Source of the DNA: Xiashengella succiniciproducens | Lineage (GTDB): Bacteria > Bacteroidota > Bacteroidia > Bacteroidales > Marinilabiliaceae | Length of the DNA: 64,000 bases | NCBI RefSeq assembly: GCF_023674465.1 | Contig: NZ_CP098400.1 | Location: 2,818,801-2,882,800 of the forward strand | Direction of reading: 5' to 3' | Shown: one piece after another, positions 1 to 7,389 of the stretch | Layout: every line of letters starts with the position of its first letter | How positions within the stretch are numbered: position 1 is the stretch's first letter | The notes under the pieces: model-generated | Seen by the model: only the letters and a program-made list of their open reading frames with translations | What the model was told of the DNA's origin: nothing | The model's database searches: none | Position numbers and translations under genes: made by a program

Positions 1-7
1 AAGGGTA

Positions 8-61
8 CTGCCGGGCCTCGAAGCCCGGCAGAACAGCAAACTGACGGGACGTTTGCTTTTT
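8..61 (+). terminator. Tandem hairpins ending in a T-run
   Basis: Two hairpins lie side by side. The first (8-31) has perfect 9-bp arms, CTGCCGGGC and GCCCGGCAG. The second (35-57) pairs AGCAAAC with GTTTGCT and runs straight into TTTTT, as in an intrinsic terminator. It would end a rightward gene that lies before the window. Confidence 0.7.
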
Positions 62-100
62 AGCTCTTTATTTTGTTTTTTGCAATACAAATAAAAAGCA

Positions 101-559
101 ATGAATAATAAAAAGACCGCTTCTACTTTTATCAGAATCTTCGGAATCAGTTGGCTTGCTTCACTTGCCATTCTGGTCTATACCTTCCTGAGCCGTACTG
201 CAGTTTCTCAGAACTTTCAGATACTAATGCTGGTAGTAGTGGTACTGCTTCCTGTAATATTTGCAAAAGGTGGTTTCTATTATATTGAGATCGCAGATTC
301 AAAGGGAAATCTCCTTATCAGATATTTCAACCTATTCCCGATAGGACGAAAGTATAAGGCACTACAGATTCCATTGGAAAGGTATAGCCATTACGAGATA
401 AAAGGATCAATGGGAGTACTCTTTAGCTTCCTTTACGTGTATGAAGATACCGTAAGGGGATTGGCACGCTATCAGCCAATCGGACTGACTGCTCTAAGAA
501 GTGAGGAGAAAGAAAACTTAAGAAACATACTAGATCAAATTAAAAAAACAAATAAGTAA
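101..559 (+). CDS. Small membrane protein with a PH-like cytoplasmic part
   Basis: Protein of 152 residues that I cannot name. Residues about 12-30 and 38-55 are two hydrophobic segments joined by a short loop. The remaining 95 residues are soluble and strand-rich, with a pattern like the bacterial PH-type domains that follow two membrane helices; that assignment is inference. It lies 24 bp before dprA on the same strand, and a terminator stands just upstream, so the two genes may share a transcript. The start is the ATG at 101. Confidence 0.6.
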   Translation: MNNKKTASTFIRIFGISWLASLAILVYTFLSRTAVSQNFQILMLVVVVLLPVIFAKGGFYYIEIADSKGNLLIRYFNLFPIGRKYKALQIPLERYSHYEIKGSMGVLFSFLYVYEDTVRGLARYQPIGLTALRSEEKENLRNILDQIKKTNK

Positions 560-583
560 CACTCAAATCCTATAACCCAAACC

Positions 584-1690
584 ATGCTTGTTCATCAGTT
601 AGCCCTTACCATGATCAATGGAGTGGGGCCGAAACTGGCACGACTCCTGATAGATCACCTGGGTTCCGTCGAGGAGGTCTTTTCACCAAAGGCTCCCTTC
701 GAAAAGGTACCAGGTATAGGAGAAGTGATGGCCTCCAGACTCCGCAATATAGACACAAAATCCCTGCTTCTTAGGGCGGAAAAAGAGATAGAGTTCATCA
801 CCCGACATGACATCACAGCCCTTTTTATCGATGACCCTGAATACCCTTCGCGACTGGCCAACTGCGAAGATGCTCCATTGCTAATATTTATTAAAGGTAA
901 GGCAGACCTTGAGTCCCCCAAGGCACTCAGCATCGTAGGTACACGCAGGGCAAGCGACTACGGCAAGTACCTGTGCGAAAAACTTGTAAAAGATATTGCC
1001 GAAAGGCATCCCGGCACTCTTATTATCAGTGGACTCGCATACGGTATCGACATCTGTGCACACAGGGCTGCACTGAAATACGGCCTGCCCACAGTCGCAG
1101 TTCTCGCTCACGGTCTTGACAGAATCTACCCACCATCCCACAGAAGTACTGCAACAAAGATTTGTGAGCAGGGTGCTCTTGTAACTGAGTTTATGACCGA
1201 CACAAATCCTGACAAACCAAACTTTGTAAGAAGAAACAGGATTGCTGCAGGACTTTGTGATGCTGTGATAGTTGTGGAATCTGCCGAAAAAGGTGGAGCT
1301 TTGATAACAGCCGGCCTCGCAGCAGGATATTCAAGAGATGTGCTTGCCTTTCCCGGAAGGGTCGGTGACGAATTGTCGGCTGGTTGCAATCGACTTATCA
1401 AAGCAAACAAGGCTGCTCTAATTGAGACAATTGATGACCTGGAATATGCACTGGGCTGGGAAAGTCCAACAAACTTTAACAGAGCTACACAAGGTTATCT
1501 CTTTGCTACACCTGACACTCCGGAAGAAAAGCAAATAATGGATTTACTGCATGAAGAAAAGGAGATGAATCTCAACCTTATATCAACTGCGACCGGCATT
1601 CCTATTCCCAGGCTATCGGCAATCCTGTTAGAGATGGAGTTTAAAGGTCTGATTAAGTCTATGCCGGGAGGTATGTACAGAATGCTTTGA
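584..1690 (+). CDS. dprA: DNA processing protein DprA (Smf)
   Basis: DprA binds incoming single-stranded DNA during natural transformation and loads RecA on it. At 368 residues it has the usual length. An N-terminal helix-hairpin-helix region (about 1-70) is followed by the Rossmann-like DprA domain, recognised by SIVGTRRASDYG, ISGLAYGIDICAHRAAL and AHGLDRIYPPSHR, and by a C-terminal winged-helix-like tail (about 300-368). The protein is common in bacteria with no known competence, so its presence alone does not show that this organism takes up DNA. The family call is firm. Confidence 0.95.
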   Translation: MLVHQLALTMINGVGPKLARLLIDHLGSVEEVFSPKAPFEKVPGIGEVMASRLRNIDTKSLLLRAEKEIEFITRHDITALFIDDPEYPSRLANCEDAPLLIFIKGKADLESPKALSIVGTRRASDYGKYLCEKLVKDIAERHPGTLIISGLAYGIDICAHRAALKYGLPTVAVLAHGLDRIYPPSHRSTATKICEQGALVTEFMTDTNPDKPNFVRRNRIAAGLCDAVIVVESAEKGGALITAGLAAGYSRDVLAFPGRVGDELSAGCNRLIKANKAALIETIDDLEYALGWESPTNFNRATQGYLFATPDTPEEKQIMDLLHEEKEMNLNLISTATGIPIPRLSAILLEMEFKGLIKSMPGGMYRML

Positions 1691-1903
1691 AAAGAAGTTC
1701 TGTTGTTGAGACCCCACTGTTGTTCAGCTAAACGAAAGTCTGCATTGCTGGTTCTTCCAGGTTATTCCAAGTGGTGAAATTGTCCAGGCCACTGCCCGGA
1801 GGCAATGGCTATTATTTGATCTCCCCGGTTTTTATTCCCTGCAGGTGGAAAGATTTTAATACCTTTGACCCTTGAAATCCAAAACAGATATTAGATCAGG
1901 CTC

Positions 1904-2716
1904 ATGAAAATCAGACTGCTGATATTGACCTTACTGATAGGCACCAGTATATGCCACGCCGGGGGCAAGCGCATTATTTCTCTTGCGTCATCACTGACAA
2001 AGAGCATCTATTATCTGGAAGCTCAGGATCAGTTAGTGGGCAGAACTTCTTATTGCTTTGTCGCAGACAAGGACAACAAAGAAGTTGTAGCCAGTGCTGT
2101 TACTGTCAATATTGAAAAGGTCCTTAGTCTTAAACCCGATCTGGTTATCGCAACTGGGATAACCGATCCGGAGACTATTGAGTTGATTCGCAAGGCTGGT
2201 ATAAAAACCGAGATATTTCAGACTCCGCGCAACTTCAGTGAAGTATGCAGTCAGTTCCGACGTCTTGCTTCTCTCTGTGGCAGCGAGAAACTTGCCGATT
2301 CCATTATAAAGGAAAGTCAAAAAACCCTCGACGACATTAAAGCATATTACAAGGGTAAGACCCCAAGGAAAGTCTTCTTTCAAATCGGAGCAAATCCGCT
2401 GTTTGCCGCTATCGAAAATACCTTTATGGACGACTACATCACCCTTGCAGGTGGGACCAATATAGCAGCCGGCCTAAAAAAAGGGACAGTAAACCGCGAA
2501 TGGGTACTAATGAAAAATCCAGATGTAATAATCATAGTAAACATGGGACTAGCCGGGGATGATGAGATGAAGATCTGGCAAAGCTATCCTCATCTGAAGG
2601 CAGCAAAGAACAATTCAATTTTCTTTGTGGAATCGGATATGGCAAGCACACCCAACCCTGTCGATTTTGTTGAAACCATGAAGGTGCTACACAGGCATCT
2701 CAGCAAACTGCCTTAA
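1904..2716 (+). CDS. btuF: Periplasmic corrinoid-binding protein, BtuF type
   Basis: Solute-binding protein of the BtuF/FhuD class, which hands a metal chelate to an inner-membrane ABC importer. Residues 1-19 are a signal peptide ending in CHA. The mature part opens with RIISLASSLTKSIYYL, the usual start of this fold, and continues with KPDLVIATG and NPDVIIIVN strands. There are 270 residues, normal for the family. Permease and ATPase genes follow directly. Substrate is inferred as cobalamin from the cobamide genes 12 kb downstream; haem or a siderophore cannot be excluded from sequence alone. No complete B12 riboswitch is visible in the 213-nt leader. Confidence 0.75.
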   Translation: MKIRLLILTLLIGTSICHAGGKRIISLASSLTKSIYYLEAQDQLVGRTSYCFVADKDNKEVVASAVTVNIEKVLSLKPDLVIATGITDPETIELIRKAGIKTEIFQTPRNFSEVCSQFRRLASLCGSEKLADSIIKESQKTLDDIKAYYKGKTPRKVFFQIGANPLFAAIENTFMDDYITLAGGTNIAAGLKKGTVNREWVLMKNPDVIIIVNMGLAGDDEMKIWQSYPHLKAAKNNSIFFVESDMASTPNPVDFVETMKVLHRHLSKLP

Positions 2717-2734
2717 GGCACAAGTCCGAATAAC

Positions 2735-3742
2735 ATGCAAAACAAGTATCTGGCATGGACTCTTTTCATCTTGCTGCTACTCATTCTTTTTGCAGCATCA
2801 GCGCTGCTATCTCTTAGCAGCGGTGAAGCAGCCATTGGTTTGAAAGATATCCCCTATGTACTTGGAGACAAGGAGCAGATGGAGTATTATATCCTTACTC
2901 AGATCCGAATGCCCAGAATCATTCTGGCGCTGGCAGTTGGCGGATCGCTGAGTCTGGCCGGAGCCATCCTTCAGGGCATCTACCGGAATCCGCTTGTTGA
3001 ACCCTATACCCTTGGAATATCAGGAGGTGCAGCACTTGGAGTTGCCCTTACAATAGTCTGTGGCCTACATCTTACCCTTGGGACCCTAATCCTTCCCCTC
3101 TCAGGTTTCACCGGAGCCGCAATAGTGATACTTATCGTCGGAGTTCTGGGTTTCTTCCGTGGTGGTAGTAATGTCAACAAGATGCTGCTGATTGGAGTAA
3201 TGATTAGTTTTGTGGCATCCTCAGCGATGATGTTTCTTATGTCGATAAGTAGTGCCGACAACGTATATAGCATAGTATTCTGGATAATGGGATCACTCAA
3301 TGAACCCAATCAGGTACTGATCCGCATTACACTGTTTGCCTCCCTTGTCGGTCTTGCAATCAGCTATCTCTTTGCAAGACCACTAAACGCACTAATGCTC
3401 GGACAGGAGAAGGCCGCCTACCTCGGCATTAACAGCAAGAACACTATCCGGATGCTGTTTATCCTATCTTCCCTGCTGACTGGGATTAGTGTTGCTGTTG
3501 CCGGGGTTATTGGTTTTGTCGGACTTGTTATCCCCCATCTTATACGCATGCTAGCAGGTAGTGATCATCGCTTTCTGCTTATTGGATCCTTTCTGGGCGG
3601 AGGCATCTTCCTGGTGCTATCCGACGTGGTAGCACGAACAATAATAGCACCCAATGAACTTCCAATCGGAGTAATAACCGGAATTGCTGGTGGCATCCTG
3701 TTTATCATAGTCCTGATCCGAAAAAAGCAACACCATGTCTGA
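2735..3742 (+). CDS. btuC: FecCD-family ABC permease, BtuC type
   Basis: Inner-membrane channel subunit of a vitamin B12, haem or siderophore importer. The 335 residues form about ten hydrophobic segments. The family motifs RMPRIILALAVGGSLSLAG, GILQ-type AILQGIYRNPLVEP and the coupling helix region GLVIPHLIRMLAGSDHR are all present. It starts 18 bp after btuF and its last codons overlap the ATPase gene by 8 bp, so the three subunits are translated together. The substrate assignment rests on context, as for btuF. Confidence 0.85.
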   Translation: MQNKYLAWTLFILLLLILFAASALLSLSSGEAAIGLKDIPYVLGDKEQMEYYILTQIRMPRIILALAVGGSLSLAGAILQGIYRNPLVEPYTLGISGGAALGVALTIVCGLHLTLGTLILPLSGFTGAAIVILIVGVLGFFRGGSNVNKMLLIGVMISFVASSAMMFLMSISSADNVYSIVFWIMGSLNEPNQVLIRITLFASLVGLAISYLFARPLNALMLGQEKAAYLGINSKNTIRMLFILSSLLTGISVAVAGVIGFVGLVIPHLIRMLAGSDHRFLLIGSFLGGGIFLVLSDVVARTIIAPNELPIGVITGIAGGILFIIVLIRKKQHHV

Positions 3743-4571
3743 TTATTATTTTGAAATAGATAAACTCTGTTGCGGATACGGAAATGAGTTCAGGCTTAAA
3801 CCCGTCTCATTCGGATTAAAGCAGGGAGACCTTGCGGGAATAATAGGTCCCAACGGTTCAGGAAAGACAACCCTGCTCAAGGGCATCTCAGGAAGGCTGC
3901 CGCTTAGTAGCGGCAGCATCAGGCTCAACAACCAGGACATCCAGAATCTGAAGCTGCGGCAAAGGGCACAACGTGTTGCCGTCGTTTCTCAGTTTATTGA
4001 CTCAGCTGGCATAAGTGTAGAAGACTATGTATTGATGGGACGCCTTCCCTACAGAGAGAATTTTCAGTTTTTTGAATCCAACCGTGACCTTACAATTGCC
4101 CGCAAATACATGCGTCTTACGGGCATCTGGCCCCATCGCAAGAAACAACTCAGTCAGCTGAGTGGAGGTGAACAACAACTAGCAGCCATAGCACAAGCTT
4201 TGACTCAGGAACCGGAACTGCTGCTGATGGATGAGCCCACTTCCCATCTCGATATTACACACCAGGTGCAGGTGCTCAACCTGATCCAGCGACTCAACAA
4301 TGAGCTCAAGCTTACAGTTCTGATGATAATTCATGACCTCAACCTGGCTGCCGAATACTGCAACCATCTGATTATGATGAAGGACGGGCAGCTATATTCA
4401 CAGGGCACACCATCAGAAGTCCTGGCATACGATAAAATAGAAGAAGTTTACAACACAGTGGTTGTCACACAAAATAATCCCTTATCGGGCAAACCTGCTG
4501 TCTTCCTAGTTTCTGAGAAGATACTTGAAGAAATTAAGGCTCGCTATGGAGGGATAAACAGGAACCAATAA
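3735..4571 (+). CDS. btuD: ABC transporter ATPase, BtuD/FepC type
   Basis: Motor subunit of the importer. Walker A is GPNGSGKTT (residues 38-46), the signature motif is LSGGEQQ (about 142), and Walker B is LLLMDEPTSHLD (about 160), followed by the switch histidine in MIIHDLNLA. Length 278, slightly longer than BtuD of enterobacteria because of a C-terminal extension after residue 245. The start overlaps the btuC stop by 8 bp, which suggests translational coupling. A terminator follows 25 bp downstream and closes the operon. Confidence 0.87.
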   Translation: MSDYYFEIDKLCCGYGNEFRLKPVSFGLKQGDLAGIIGPNGSGKTTLLKGISGRLPLSSGSIRLNNQDIQNLKLRQRAQRVAVVSQFIDSAGISVEDYVLMGRLPYRENFQFFESNRDLTIARKYMRLTGIWPHRKKQLSQLSGGEQQLAAIAQALTQEPELLLMDEPTSHLDITHQVQVLNLIQRLNNELKLTVLMIIHDLNLAAEYCNHLIMMKDGQLYSQGTPSEVLAYDKIEEVYNTVVVTQNNPLSGKPAVFLVSEKILEEIKARYGGINRNQ

Positions 4572-4595
4572 ACATCCACATCTTAAGACACTTCC

Positions 4596-4620
4596 CAGGC
4601 AAAAGGCCTGTTTTTCTTTC
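4596..4620 (+). terminator. Intrinsic terminator of btuFCD
   Basis: Hairpin CAGGC-aaaag-GCCTG directly followed by TTTTTCTTTC. It sits 25 bp after the btuD stop on the same strand. Confidence 0.75.
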
Positions 4621-4699
4621 TTAGAAACTTTCTGTATTTAACCGCTGGATCGGGATTTCCTTAAAAAATCAATTGTTTTTACCGGCACGACAGTTGTAA

Positions 4700-5176
4700 T
4701 CGCTTATTTCGGAATCTGGGATATATGTTTTTCAAGCCACGACAGTTAAGTCCATTGATATTTCTCTTATTGAGTTTTGCTACATCTCTCGCGAAAATCA
4801 TAAGGTCGACAGCCTGAAATATAAAAAGGGCATTGGCAAAGGTCTATGGCTAACTGGACTCCTCCATCTTCAAAAGGACAGAGTCAGATCAATCGATTAC
4901 TTTAAACAAGCACTCGCTGTTGCCGAAGAAATCAGATCATCAATAGTCAGTTTGGTTCATCCCGAAGACCTAGATAGCCTGTCTGCATTTTGGAGAACAC
5001 TGAATGTCAAGGAACTGAGCATTGCTTCAGTACAGTTTCGACTCAAACATAAGAATGAGGATTACAGATGGTTTGAGGCTGTAGCCCAGAACTTTGTGGA
5101 CAACCCTGCATTAGGAGCCATCCTTTCCAACATCAGAGACATTGATGTTCAAAAGAAAGTTGGAGATTACTTTTGA
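4700..5176 (+). pseudogene. Remnant of a TPR-PAS sensor protein
   Basis: An open frame without a normal start codon runs from the stop at 4697-4699 to 5176; no ATG occurs in frame and the first TTG is at 4952. Its middle reads like a tetratricopeptide repeat (LHLQKDRVRSIDYFKQALAV), as in TPR sensor kinases. It then changes abruptly into the second half of a PAS_3 fold (FRLKHKNEDYRWFEAVAQN, then ILSNIRDID) and stops. The PAS beginning and any kinase or DNA-binding output domain are missing. The simplest reading is a sensor gene reduced by internal and terminal deletions. Confidence 0.6.
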
Positions 5177-5213
5177 CGTCCAATGGATTTGATAAACCAA
5201 CTAAATGACACCT

Positions 5214-5602
5214 TATGAAAAAACAACTACTATTAATTCTATTTGCCCTGGGTACCATCTTTAATGCAAGTGCAATAAGTGATATTGATTTAGTACGAAA
5301 TAGAATCGGCTTATTCCAAAACAAATACCAACAAGGATAACGTGTGGGATGTACAACGCTCCCCCTCATATCCGACAACTGATGGTATATGGAAGCTAAC
5401 TTACTTTAGTGACCCATATGATGCATTAACAAATAGCGATATTGACTGGGGAAGAAACGGAGACCGCTACCTGATGTTCAACATAGTTGAGGCTGACGAC
5501 TTTGATCCAATTAGGTATAAAAGATACGAAGACGACATTTACAGAACCGGTGACTACCTCCTTGTTTTAAACCTGTATGAATCCGACGGAAGTTTTTCCT
5601 GA
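5214..5602 (+). pseudogene. Broken gene for an exported protein of unknown type
   Basis: ATG at 5214 opens a clear signal peptide (MKKQLLLILFALGTIFNASA) and about 20 further residues, then hits TAA near 5338. Shifting the frame at that point gives a continuous second part (5342-5602) starting DNVWDVQRSPSYPTTDG. I do not recognise the family. The second part runs into the permease remnant, whose frame begins inside it at 5577. A frameshift plus loss of the 3' end is the likely history. Confidence 0.5.
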
Positions 5603-5726
5603 AGTCGAAGCATTCACCAGGGTATGGACATATACTGGCAATACCATCTTTAGGGACAACCAACAGATGCGTATTAAATATATGCTAGCCGATTCCTCCT
5701 TCTTTACCATGTTCTCATTTAAACTA
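5577..5726 (+). pseudogene. 5' fragment of a MacB/FtsX-type ABC permease, left of the insertion
   Basis: Fifty codons read FPEVEAFTRV, then YMLADSSFFTMFSFKL, which is the beginning of the MacB periplasmic core domain (family pattern: FPEVEAxTR followed by a DSxFFxxFSFxLLxGN loop). The reading frame is cut after the leucine codon CTA at 5724-5726, where non-coding palindromic sequence begins. The missing continuation, LEGNP, is found at 15478, across the insertion. The codons for the first transmembrane helix are also absent on the left, so the gene had already lost its start. Confidence 0.75.
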
Positions 5727-5732
5727 CGTTTT

Positions 5733-5845
5733 GCGGCTTGGCGTAGTGGCGGTTTTTTAGCACAATAGTTCAATCGAAGAACTGCACTTGAACCCACCAC
5801 AAAACTGTCATACGAAGCACTGAACCCGCCATTACGCCAAACCGC
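5733..5845. repeat. 113-nt imperfect palindrome at the left end of the insertion
   Basis: Arms 5733-5755 and 5823-5845 pair over 23 positions with three mismatches (GCGGCTTGGCG... against ...CGCCAAACCGC). The 67-nt centre holds a small second hairpin (AGTTC 5767-5771 with GAACT 5779-5783). The shape is that of a folded single-stranded recombination site such as an integron attC, but the canonical attC core heptamers are not evident. Confidence 0.75.
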
Positions 5846-5846
5846 T

Positions 5847-5855
5847 GTTACAGGC
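5847..5855 (+). repeat. Left copy of the 9-bp inverted repeat
   Basis: GTTACAGGC here is the exact reverse complement of GCCTGTAAC at 15470-15478. Counting inward from each end, the match continues after two bases with GCGT. It follows directly on the palindrome. Confidence 0.6.
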
Positions 5856-5947
5856 TGGCGTTCTTGTTGTCCGTGGCTGAAACCCTTGTCCTTATTGAGT
5901 TTTGCAACCAATTGTCCGAATGTTTTTGTGTCAGATTGTGGGTTGGC

Positions 5948-5992
5948 GTTTTTAAAATTTTTAGAAGAGAAGGGAATTTTTAATTTTTTCTT
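5948..5992. repeat. Left inverted A/T block of the insertion
   Basis: GTTTTTAAAATTTTT (5948-5962) and ATTTTTAATTTTTTCTT (5976-5992), 13 bp apart. Their exact reverse complements stand in mirrored order at 15312-15326 and 15285-15301. The distance to the neighbouring hairpin is 11 nt on both sides. Confidence 0.6.
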
Positions 5993-6003
5993 TTCAGCGT
6001 GGG

Positions 6004-6072
6004 ACAGGCATACTCTTTGGCAAGCTTTGGCTTGTGTGTCGGCTTGCGGGGCTTGCCAATGTGTATGACTGT
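6004..6072 (+). repeat. Left structured hairpin of the insertion
   Basis: Stem TTGGCAAGC (6017-6025) with GCTTGCCAA (6051-6059), a symmetric internal loop TCT/TGT, then CATAC with GTATG, one mismatch, and ACAG with CTGT. The 25-nt loop contains TTGTGTGTCGG. The right hairpin (15209-15273) has different arm sequence but the same TCT/TGT internal loop and the same loop motif. Confidence 0.7.
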
Positions 6073-6157
6073 GAAGGGTTGAACTGAAAGAAAAGAGAAT
6101 TTTATTCATTCATTTTTTTGTTTCTATAAACTCTTGTTAAGTTTTAACAATTAGTCT

Positions 6158-7378
6158 TTAATGCAATGGGCGAAAAATGGTTAACTTAAAAGTTTCTTCT
6201 GTTTCTTCCATTAAAGCTTCCTTCATACCAGCATTTCGAAGGGTTTCTATAACTATTTTCCTAATTCCAAGTCCTTTATGCTCCATTAATCCAAAATCCT
6301 GTGCAAATCTTACCAATATGGGATTTCTTTGATATTTCTGCCCGGCTTTTATTTTTTCTATCGTGAGGGTGTTGGGTAATCGCCCCTGACTTTCAATTTC
6401 TATCCTGTCATTAAAAATTCGGATTTCGTTTCGGTTACGCTTTGTGTAATCTCTATGAATTATTGCATTCACTAATAGTTCGCGAAGAGCTCTTTCTGGT
6501 ATTATCCAAACCGTTTCTCTGTGAATGCCATCTGTTAGTTCTTCACGAGCATAAATTTCTCCCAATTTATTCATTACGGTCTCAATCAAGCCGCTGCGAA
6601 TTACCTCTCCTTTTTCGTTCTTCACACTGGCTAACGGCAGGTTGTAGGCTTGGTCAAAATGATGATTGGTTTCAATATCGTTGCCGGGATAATGAATAAC
6701 TCTGAAGCCATGATTTGATAAAAACCTACCGGGATTTTTTCCAAAAATGACCAGTCCGGCAATACTGGCAGAGAATTCATTAAAACTATTTCTGACAAGC
6801 AGGTCAAGTTGATTCAGTTTTTCAATTAACAAATCCTCATCCGCACCAGATAAGTCTTCACCAAACTCGTTCCGATAGTAATGAATGAAAAGTTCTTTAT
6901 CAATATCCTGAAAAGAAGTGCCGGAAACCGGTGCTATTTCAAAGTGGTAATAACCTGATTCCTGAGCCATTCTAAGTATTTGTTCACGATCGGCAATTTT
7001 TGAAGTTGAACCAATTCTGATGTACGGTGTTTCACGATCACCTTCTTTCACAAAGTAGGGTTTATTGATACCCTGTTCTATAGTAACTACTGCGACTCTT
7101 CCTTCAGGTGTATTAATTTCTTCATACAAAGGAATAATAGATGGTGTAACATATCTGCCAAAAACGGTATCCATTAGCCATTCTTCAAAGTTTTCCTTTG
7201 ACGAGCCTTTAATCTCACGATTATTATTATCCACACCAAAAAAAATTCTCCCTCCCCTGAAATTGGCAAAGGCAACAATTTCTTTAGCTATGCGTTCCGG
7301 TCTTTCACTATCGAGTTTAAATTCTACTTTTGAATTTTCCGGATTAGCAATTATTTCAAGTAATTCCTGATAGGTCAT
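6158..7378 (-). CDS. AlbA_2 (Schlafen-like) and HATPase domain protein
   Basis: A 406-residue protein of the group often labelled RecG-like or divergent-AAA DNA-binding proteins. The N-terminal AlbA_2/Schlafen domain (about 14-130) shows VEFKLDSERPERIAKEIVAFAN and GGRIFFGVDN. The C-terminal part (about 290-400) has ALRELLVNAIIHRDY, EIRIFNDRIEIESQGRLP and GLGIRKIV, a GHKL-type ATP-binding fold. These proteins occur in many defence islands and phages, as regulators or effectors; the role here is not known. It is the last gene of the island operon, 11 nt after the PHP-ATPase gene. Confidence 0.85.
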   Translation of the reverse strand: MTYQELLEIIANPENSKVEFKLDSERPERIAKEIVAFANFRGGRIFFGVDNNNREIKGSSKENFEEWLMDTVFGRYVTPSIIPLYEEINTPEGRVAVVTIEQGINKPYFVKEGDRETPYIRIGSTSKIADREQILRMAQESGYYHFEIAPVSGTSFQDIDKELFIHYYRNEFGEDLSGADEDLLIEKLNQLDLLVRNSFNEFSASIAGLVIFGKNPGRFLSNHGFRVIHYPGNDIETNHHFDQAYNLPLASVKNEKGEVIRSGLIETVMNKLGEIYAREELTDGIHRETVWIIPERALRELLVNAIIHRDYTKRNRNEIRIFNDRIEIESQGRLPNTLTIEKIKAGQKYQRNPILVRFAQDFGLMEHKGLGIRKIVIETLRNAGMKEALMEETEETFKLTIFRPLH

Positions 7379-7389
7379 TGTTCTGTTTT

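Noticed and set aside
1691..1903. Possible cobalamin riboswitch before btuF
   Set aside because: A GGTGAAATTGTCC stretch and GGCCACTGCCCGGAGGC look faintly similar, but no B12 box (AGNCAGGANACCTGCC) or complete core is present.
5567..6109. 180-residue open frame on the minus strand across the left junction
   Set aside because: It runs antisense through the permease remnant and the palindromic end; its sequence is low-complexity and follows the inverted repeats, with no family resemblance.
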